5,482 nucleotides of DNA from JAFGRR01 sp964499235 (GTDB lineage: Bacteria > Planctomycetota > Phycisphaerae > UBA1845 > Fen-1342): NCBI GenBank assembly GCA_964499235.1, contig CAZCKC010000190.1:1-5482 (forward strand). The letters run 5' to 3'. The notes below the pieces were generated by a model that worked only from the letters and a program-made list of their open reading frames with translations, had not been told where the DNA came from and did no database searches. Positions within the stretch are counted from its first letter, which is position 1, and each line of letters begins with the position of its first letter. The translations under genes and the position numbers were made by a program. Positions 1 through 4,572 of this stretch are shown here, one piece after another.

Positions 1-1166
1 GGTTCCGCCGCGGTGCCCACCGCCGTCACGCCGAGCGCGACGCCGTCCGCGGCCGGCGCCTGCTGGTGTCCGAGCGCGTCCAGTTCGGGCAGCCCCCCAC
101 CCCCCGCGCCGGCCCGGCGGGGGGCCGCCGGGGGCAGGTGGACCAGCGTGGTCAGCTCGGCCGCGTTGACCAAAAAACCGGGGCGATACACCGCCCCGTC
201 GCTCAACAGGCGCGGCAGCGCCTGGGGACCGGGGTGCGCGCGGTAATCGTCCGCCTGCAGCCAGCGCAACTGGCGCCCGCCGTGCTGCACCAGGCCACTG
301 AAGGCCGTGAGCTGGGCGAGATACGGGGCGTCCGGCGCAGCGCCGGTGACGGCGACCCGCAGGGCCGCGGCGAAGATCGCCCGGTCGTTGTCGGCCTTCA
401 CGTCAATCTCGCGGGCGACCACGTGGCGGTCGGCGGACGGCACGTCCTGCGGGTACCGGCTGAGCGCGGCGGTCTCGTTCAGGCGCTTGGCGGTGTACTC
501 GAGGTCGTGCAGCATCTCGATGTTGCGGTGCCAGTCGTGCGCCGGGTCAGCGGGTTGGAAGACCACCTGGTAGATCCCCTCGCAGTCGGTCGGCAGCTGG
601 TGCAGCGCCGTCAGCACCGTTTTCAGCGGTGAAGCGCCCACGTCGCCGGGACGCGTCAGCCGATGCCAGTACGGCGGGGGCGGGTAGTAGTCCCGCAGTT
701 GCACCGCCGCGGGCGAACACGGCCGAGGGTCGGGCGCGGCCGCGGGCTGCAGCACCGCGTGCTCGAAGGTCCCAGCGAACGCAGCCTCGAGCAGCGGCTG
801 ATCGCCGGTACGAACCCGCAGCTGCAGGCTGACTGCCGTCTGGTTGCCCCGCAGCGTGAACACGGCTGGCGCTCGCAGCCCGCTCAGCTGCCGCAGCCAG
901 ATTTCCGCCTGCGGCCAGGCGGGCGCCCGGTCGGGGTCGGCCAGGACGACGTAATCCGCTGTGCTGCCCGCCCAGACGGCGGTGGCCGCGGGCGCGGGGG
1001 GCGGGGTGGCAACGCCCAGAGGGGTGTAGGGTGGTTCGAGCGGCACGGGCGTGGCCGCGCGCGCCGGCGTGCAGCCCTTGACGGCCTCCACCTGGAGTTG
1101 CCGCTGCAGCGCCTGGGTGGTGGGCGCTGCCGGCAGTCGTCTGATGATCGCCGAACCGATGGTCAT
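1..1166 (-). CDS. N-terminal part of a HerA/VirD4/TraD-like ATPase, C-terminus beyond the window
   Basis: An uninterrupted frame of 388 codons runs from an ATG at 1166 to the left edge with no stop, so the gene is cut off. I checked the frame row by row and found no stop or frameshift. The first ~65 residues are Ala/Pro-rich and look disordered. An alpha/beta region follows (about 70-140), then a segment around 157-215 containing DYYPPPPYW and IYQVVFQP, then REIDVKADNDRAIFAAALRV (about 252-271). Near the end is FLVNAAELTTLVHLPP (331-346), then a Gly/Pro-rich linker and GVALGV (375-380). In VirD4/TraD/HerA-type motor ATPases, an ELA-L-HLP-like element and a G-x-x-LG stretch commonly come shortly before the Walker A strand, so the P-loop should lie just past the edge. 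The ATP-binding motifs are not visible, so the family call rests on this N-terminal pattern. It would be the last gene in the window, 53 bases after the preceding stop. No strong ribosome-binding site precedes the ATG, but no ATG, GTG or TTG lies upstream in frame within the gap. Confidence 0.72.
   Translation of the reverse strand, partial: MTIGSAIIRRLPAAPTTQALQRQLQVEAVKGCTPARAATPVPLEPPYTPLGVATPPPAPAATAVWAGSTADYVVLADPDRAPAWPQAEIWLRQLSGLRAPAVFTLRGNQTAVSLQLRVRTGDQPLLEAAFAGTFEHAVLQPAAAPDPRPCSPAAVQLRDYYPPPPYWHRLTRPGDVGASPLKTVLTALHQLPTDCEGIYQVVFQPADPAHDWHRNIEMLHDLEYTAKRLNETAALSRYPQDVPSADRHVVAREIDVKADNDRAIFAAALRVAVTGAAPDAPYLAQLTAFSGLVQHGGRQLRWLQADDYRAHPGPQALPRLLSDGAVYRPGFLVNAAELTTLVHLPPAAPRRAGAGGGGLPELDALGHQQAPAADGVALGVTAVGTAAE
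100..124 (-). repeat. GC-only inverted repeat inside the ATPase linker
   Basis: Bases 124-117 (CCCCCCGC on the minus strand) pair perfectly with 107-100 (GCGGGGGG) around a 9-base loop, giving an 8-bp all-GC stem. Another G-run follows directly at 98-93. The region encodes the Arg/Ala/Gly linker of the ATPase-like protein. There is no T-run, so it is not an intrinsic terminator. It may simply reflect extreme GC content in a low-complexity linker. Confidence 0.45.
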
Positions 1167-1219
1167 GCGTGAATCCGCTGGGTCCCCAGGCAGCCAGCGG
1201 TCACGGCGGACGGCGGATT
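1167..1219. other. 53-base gap, the largest space between genes here
   Basis: Lies between the third domain copy and the ATPase-like gene. I see no convincing promoter, terminator hairpin or strong ribosome-binding site. The ATPase frame is open across it without an ATG, GTG or TTG, so a rare start codon here cannot be fully excluded. Confidence 0.4.
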
Positions 1220-1795
1220 TCAGCGACGGGACAATTTGTGCAGCGGCTCGAGCAGGTGCGGGTAGGCCAGCAGCAGCCGCGGCACATCCTGGACCCGCGT
1301 GCGGTACTGCCGGGCATGCGGCGGCAGCCGGCGGGCCAGGTGCAGCGTGACGTGGCGCCACACCCAGCTACGGTCGTGATTGTCCAGCCGCTGCCAGAAC
1401 GCCTTGATCCGGCGGCGGGCCAGCAGCTGGCCGTGGTCGCGCACGAACGCGTCGGCGTAGGCATCCAACAGCCCGCGCAGCCCGCCGCGGACCCCCTCGC
1501 GGACCTGCCGGGCGGCGACCCGCAACCCGCCCGGACCGAGGATCCGGACCAGCCGGCGGCTGGCAATTGCTTCGTACACGGCCTGCTGAGCGATCGGAAA
1601 GGGCCGCCACTGGCCGTCCCCGGCGACCCGCAGGTGGTGCTCGAAGCGGGCCAGTTGCAGCAGCAGTGCCCGGTGGCCGGGCGGGCGTGGGTCTCGGAGC
1701 GTGAAGCTGGCGCGGGCCCGCGCCACCTGCTGCGCGAGCCGCGCTTGCCCGCGCTGCGGGTCGAGGGCCTGCAGCAACGCGGGCAGGTCGCGCAT
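1220..1795 (-). CDS. Arg-rich helical protein, third copy of the shared domain
   Basis: A 191-residue protein of unknown function, predicted soluble (no signal peptide or membrane segment seen), strongly basic and almost entirely helical in character. Its core RGGLRGLLDAYAD (103-115) matches the core of the preceding gene and of the protease C-terminus. The core starts 87 residues before the C-terminus, against 89 and 90 in the other two. The N-terminus (MRDLPALLQALDPQR) also resembles FRDLMEHLQPER of its upstream neighbour, and RLPPHAR (156-162) matches ALPPEVR and HLPAQLR. It has lost the YPLT motif the other two share, so it is the most diverged copy. The start at 1795 is chosen because its ATG overlaps the preceding stop (TGATG) and a GAGG lies 6 bases upstream. 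An in-frame ATG at 1864 would run 70 bases into the neighbour. Likely role, by inference: a partner subunit assembling with the other two copies. Confidence 0.82.
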   Translation of the reverse strand: MRDLPALLQALDPQRGQARLAQQVARARASFTLRDPRPPGHRALLLQLARFEHHLRVAGDGQWRPFPIAQQAVYEAIASRRLVRILGPGGLRVAARQVREGVRGGLRGLLDAYADAFVRDHGQLLARRRIKAFWQRLDNHDRSWVWRHVTLHLARRLPPHARQYRTRVQDVPRLLLAYPHLLEPLHKLSRR

Positions 1796-2373
1796 CACAG
1801 GCCTCGCAGTCGCGAGCTGATCGCGTTGACCGCATCCAGGTACTCGCGATAGATCGCGTCCCAACTCGCCGCATAGCGTTCGGGCGGCCCGGACCGCACT
1901 TCAGGGGGCAGCGCGGGGTTGTTCGCCAGAAAGTCGCGCATGAACGCGACCTTGTCTTCCCACGAATCTAGTGTGACCGCGCGGTCCATCCGCGTCTCGA
2001 CGTAGTTCTGCACGGCCCGCTCGCGGAGCCCGTCCGCGATAGCGTCGAGCACCCGGGCCAGGCCCCCGTTGGTGCCGGTCTTGGCGTCGCTGACCGCGTT
2101 CTGGATCGACAACCGGCGCCGCCGGTACGCGGCCTGGACCAGCTGCTTGGCCTCAGCCTCGGCCTGGGCCCGCGCGATCGTCCCGCCGGGCGTGACGCAC
2201 GTGGTTACGTGGTAGGCGTAGTAATCGGCAATGATCGTGAGAAACTCCCGGGCGCTGCCGACCGTGTTGCTAGTCAGCGGGTAGCGCAGTCGGGCCTCGT
2301 CGTGCGGGAGCGCGACGCGCTGCGCGACGCGTTCGGGCTGCAGGTGTTCCATCAGATCACGAAAGGCACTCAT
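1795..2373 (-). CDS. Stand-alone helical protein, second copy of the shared domain
   Basis: A 192-residue soluble, mainly helical protein that I do not recognise by name. Visible landmarks are FRDLMEHLQPERVAQRV (4-20), RYPLTSNTV (30-38), EFLTIIADYYAYHV (43-56), an Arg-rich helix (AYRRRRLSIQ), the core NGGLARVLDAIADGL (102-116), and ALPPEVR (154-160). The protease C-terminus shows the same order: TYPLTTIVV, ELLDTLTAFCNHLH, RGGLRHVLDRMADQL and HLPAQLR. The two are therefore homologous over essentially the full length of this protein. No catalytic motif is apparent, which suits a scaffold, adaptor or regulatory domain. It could belong to the ternary-complex-associated domain type reported for bacterial conflict systems, but I cannot confirm that. 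The gene starts 14 bases after the protease stop, behind a strong ribosome-binding site, and ends in a TGATG overlap with the next gene. The three neighbours are therefore likely made together. Confidence 0.87.
   Translation of the reverse strand: MSAFRDLMEHLQPERVAQRVALPHDEARLRYPLTSNTVGSAREFLTIIADYYAYHVTTCVTPGGTIARAQAEAEAKQLVQAAYRRRRLSIQNAVSDAKTGTNGGLARVLDAIADGLRERAVQNYVETRMDRAVTLDSWEDKVAFMRDFLANNPALPPEVRSGPPERYAASWDAIYREYLDAVNAISSRLRGL
1802..1805 (-). promoter_or_regulatory. Ribosome-binding site for the gene starting at 1795
   Basis: GAGG on the minus strand with a 6-base spacer to the ATG at 1795. Together with the TGATG stop/start overlap, it decides in favour of this start over the upstream ATG at 1864. 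Confidence 0.6.
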
Positions 2374-2383
2374 CGGACGCGGG

Positions 2384-2390
2384 CTCCTTA
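2384..2390 (-). promoter_or_regulatory. Ribosome-binding site overlapping the protease stop codon
   Basis: TAAGGAG on the minus strand, where the TAA is the protease stop. GGAG lies 10 bases before the ATG at 2373. The arrangement suggests that translation of the protease gene hands over to the next gene. Confidence 0.7.
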
Positions 2391-4034
2391 CAGGCGGCGC
2401 ACTTGCCGCGCAAACTGGTCCAGCGATTGGACGTAGGCCTGGGCGAGCTGGTCGTAACAGTGGGCCAGCAGCTCCGGACGCCGGTTGCGGAGCTGCGCGG
2501 GCAGGTGGTCGGCCAGCCGGTCGACCAGGGCGGCGGTGAAGGCGACCAGCTCCGCATCGTCGAGCGGATCGACGGCCTGCCGCAGCACCGCCTGCACGTG
2601 CTGAACGGTCAGCTCCTGCTTCAGCTGGTCGGCCATGCGGTCAAGCACGTGCCGCAGGCCACCCCGTAGCGGGCTGCGGGCCTCGGTGGCCGCCGCCTTG
2701 AACCCGCCCTCGGCGTGGAACGCCGCGGCGACGAGGTGGTACGCCGCCGCGGTGGCCGTCTCGGCTGTCACGCCCCAACCCGGCACCCCAGCGGCGGTGT
2801 GCAGGTGGTTGCAGAATGCGGTCAGCGTGTCCAGCAGCTCGTCGTGGTCGGCGACCACGATCGTCGTCAGCGGGTAGGTGGCCCGGGCGAAATCGAGCGC
2901 GGCGGTGACCTCCGTGGCGATCGTCTCGGTGCTGAGCTGCGTCAGCACCCAGGCGACGTTTTCGGCCGGCGTGCCGTCCCCCGAACCACGCGCCGGCCGC
3001 GCCGTGCGGCGGCCGGCACTTGCGGCTTGAAACAGCAGCGCGACATCCCCGGCGGCGCTGGCGGGAGCGTGCTTGCTCAGGTCCAGTGCCGTGGCATCCG
3101 CCAGCAGCGGCGCAGTCAGCCCCCGACGCAGCGTGGGGGGCAGGCTGGCGTACAGCGCGGCCAGCTCCCGCCCGACTGCCGGCGGATAGCACTGCCGGTC
3201 GACGTGCAGCTGCGCGTAGTCGGCGAGCCACTCGCGGACCGCGGCGAGCTGGCCGGCTAGCGCCCGCTGCCGGACCAGCGGCCAGAAGCGGGCCGGCACG
3301 TCCACGGTCCAATGCCGCACCAGCGCAGCCAGCGGATCGCCGTCAGCCTCGCGGCCGGCTTCCGGCCGGAAGAAACCGTTTTGCAGGCTCGCGTCCAGCA
3401 CCGCCTGCGCGGAGAAGGCCGCTTGCACCAGCGCGGCGATATCCGGCGCCGCGGTCAGGGTCAGCTCCGCGTCCGCGGTCAGCTCCAACGCCTGGGCCGT
3501 CAGCGCGGCCTGCTCGTCGTCGGTCGCCGGCGGCGGGTGGATTACCTGGCGGACCGTCGCGTGCGCGGCCGCCGCGGCAAGCTTGGCAGGCAGTCCACGG
3601 ACCGCGGTCAGGTGGCCACGCGGAGAGGCCAGGTGGCCGGTGACGGCGAGCGACGTGGGCAGCGGCAGCGCGAGCGCCGCGGCGAGCATGGCGAGCAGCG
3701 CCGCCGCATCGAGCGAGAACCCGTTGGCCTCCAGCGTCAGCTCGCGGCGGGCGGCGAGCGGGCTGTTGGCAAGGGTGAGCTGCCAGTTCGGGCGCGGGCA
3801 GCCGAGTTGGTCGAGGATCTCGTGGACGGTCGCCGCAACCACCCGCCGCAGGTGCTGGCGGGTGCGGCGGGTAACGGGTACCGCACCGACGAAGCGGAGC
3901 TTGCCCCCGCGACCGCCGGCTGGCTGAGCGGTGGCTGCGAGCGGGGCCACCACGCCGAGCTCCGCGCCGGGCGGGCCGACGACCAGCAGCGCCTGGCAGC
4001 AGCGCGTGCGCGCCGTGGTGCTAGGCCCGCCCAT
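2388..4034 (-). CDS. Lon-like (S16) serine protease without AAA+ module, fused to a helical C-terminal domain
   Basis: A 548-residue protein. Residues ~14-205 read as a Lon proteolytic domain. A beta-rich start (ALLVV, ELGVVAPLAATA, KLRFVGAVPVT) is followed by a long helix and QLTLAN, then NGFSLDAA with the predicted nucleophile Ser107. VTGHLASPRG (131-140) aligns with MTGEITLRG of Lon, and AVRGLPAKLAAA aligns with PIGGLKEKLLAA and holds the predicted Lys151. In E. coli Lon the dyad (Ser679, Lys722) is 43 residues apart; here it is 44, explained by one extra residue before the RG. The domain therefore looks catalytically competent. Unlike Lon, there is no N-terminal substrate domain and no Walker A/B, so any energy-dependent unfolding must come from another protein. 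Residues ~210-355 are a helical linker region (RFWPLVRQRALAGQL and so on). Residues ~355-548 are a copy of the domain found alone in the next two genes. The start at 4034 has a strong ribosome-binding site and overlaps the preceding gene by 14 bases. It probably cleaves a specific partner rather than doing general protein turnover (inference). Confidence 0.85.
   Translation of the reverse strand: MGGPSTTARTRCCQALLVVGPPGAELGVVAPLAATAQPAGGRGGKLRFVGAVPVTRRTRQHLRRVVAATVHEILDQLGCPRPNWQLTLANSPLAARRELTLEANGFSLDAAALLAMLAAALALPLPTSLAVTGHLASPRGHLTAVRGLPAKLAAAAAHATVRQVIHPPPATDDEQAALTAQALELTADAELTLTAAPDIAALVQAAFSAQAVLDASLQNGFFRPEAGREADGDPLAALVRHWTVDVPARFWPLVRQRALAGQLAAVREWLADYAQLHVDRQCYPPAVGRELAALYASLPPTLRRGLTAPLLADATALDLSKHAPASAAGDVALLFQAASAGRRTARPARGSGDGTPAENVAWVLTQLSTETIATEVTAALDFARATYPLTTIVVADHDELLDTLTAFCNHLHTAAGVPGWGVTAETATAAAYHLVAAAFHAEGGFKAAATEARSPLRGGLRHVLDRMADQLKQELTVQHVQAVLRQAVDPLDDAELVAFTAALVDRLADHLPAQLRNRRPELLAHCYDQLAQAYVQSLDQFARQVRRL
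2391..2972 (-). other. Protein domain: first copy of the shared helical domain, at the protease C-terminus
   Basis: This stretch encodes protease residues ~355-548. The order of landmarks (YPLT, a hydrophobic helix ending in HLH, GGLRHVLDRMADQL at 458-471, HLPAQLR, and an aromatic-rich final helix ending in RL) matches the stand-alone proteins encoded at 1795-2373 and 1220-1795. The core-to-C-terminus distance is 90 residues, against 89 and 87. The boundary is estimated from that alignment. Confidence 0.75.
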
Positions 4035-4572
4035 CGGCGTCCTCCCGCTGGCGCAGGACGGCCACCCCGTGGCCGAGTCCTGGCAGGATCCGTAGTTCGA
4101 GCGTCCCGTCCGCCAGCGGAAAGACGATGCTGGGGCGTTCGGGCGGGGCGCGGCCCGCGTCCGCGGCGGCCGGGAGCGGCGCGTCCGGGAACGCGGTCGG
4201 CCAGTCCAGCCACGCGGGGCGCAGGAACGCCGACCACAGCGTGCGCCCCGTGACGTGCTGCAGCTGATAAAGCCCCGGCTTTAGCGGCCCGAAGACCAGC
4301 GCCGCGCCCCGCGGGCGGTGGCTGACCGGTCGCTGCTCGGGGCCCACCAGCGTGACCAGGTCACCGAGCTGCGGGGGCGGGGGCGCTTCGGCGGCCGCGG
4401 TCTGCACCGTGCGCAGCCAGCGGACGAACTGCTGACTGGCGGGCGCCGCCGGCGCCCGCGCTGCCGCCGCGGCCAAGTCGCGCAGCGTTGTCGGCAACGC
4501 CGCCAGATCCGCGTCGGGATGCAGCGCCGCAGCGATCCGCCGCAGGAAATCGAGTTCGAACGCGCGGTTCAT
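4021..4572 (-). CDS. Small uncharacterised protein with helical N-terminus and beta-rich C-terminus
   Basis: 183 residues, no signal peptide or membrane span seen. Residues 1-60 are Ala-rich and helical (AFELDFLRRIAAAL; LRDLAAAAARA; FVRWLRTVQTAAAE). PPPP (64-67) then leads into a beta-rich half: LGDLVTLVG, ALVFGPLKPGLYQLQHVTGR (90-109), LWSAFLRPAWLDWPTAFPD, then PSIVFPLADGTLELRILPG. The pattern LKPGxYxLxxxTGR resembles strands of small beta-sandwich or carboxypeptidase-regulatory-like folds, but I do not recognise a named family and see no catalytic motif. The start at 4572 is chosen because ATGA overlaps the preceding stop by 4 bases and GGAG lies 8 bases upstream. A longer in-frame ATG at 4713 would run 140 bases into the upstream gene. 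Its place between a regulator-like gene and the protease suggests a sensor, partner or substrate of the protease. That role is inference. Confidence 0.78.
   Translation of the reverse strand: MNRAFELDFLRRIAAALHPDADLAALPTTLRDLAAAAARAPAAPASQQFVRWLRTVQTAAAEAPPPPQLGDLVTLVGPEQRPVSHRPRGAALVFGPLKPGLYQLQHVTGRTLWSAFLRPAWLDWPTAFPDAPLPAAADAGRAPPERPSIVFPLADGTLELRILPGLGHGVAVLRQREDADGRA
4041..4046 (-). promoter_or_regulatory. Ribosome-binding site for the protease gene
   Basis: GGGAGG on the minus strand, 6 bases before the ATG at 4034 and inside the 3' end of the preceding gene. It supports this ATG as the true start although it overlaps the upstream gene by 14 bases. Confidence 0.75.

Noticed and set aside
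171..176. A-run on the plus strand as a possible frameshift site in the ATPase-like gene
   Set aside because: The frame reads coherently across it (GFLVNAAEL), so no frameshift is needed or indicated.
66..1172. Several overlapping plus-strand frames (66-632, 663-1172)
   Set aside because: They lie antisense to the continuous minus-strand ATPase-like frame, which has coherent protein-like sequence throughout and matches a family pattern. The plus-strand products do not.
1201..1874. Alternative minus-strand frames and longer starts over the third domain copy
   Set aside because: They are Arg/Ala-rich shadows, or the 1864 start that runs 70 bases into the neighbour. The 1795 start has a ribosome-binding site and a TGATG overlap.
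2641..3312. Minus-strand 223-codon frame inside the protease gene
   Set aside because: Composition is Arg/Gly/Ala-biased with no motif, and it lies within the reading of the protease helical region.
2388..4034. Protease as an ordinary housekeeping Lon
   Set aside because: It is shorter than the ~780-residue enzyme, has no Walker A/B or N-terminal Lon domain, and its protease domain sits at the N-terminus instead of the C-terminus.
3312..4253. A 313-codon plus-strand open frame
   Set aside because: Its product is Arg/Gly-dominated low-complexity sequence, and it lies opposite the protease gene, which has recognisable motifs. High GC content produces such antisense frames.
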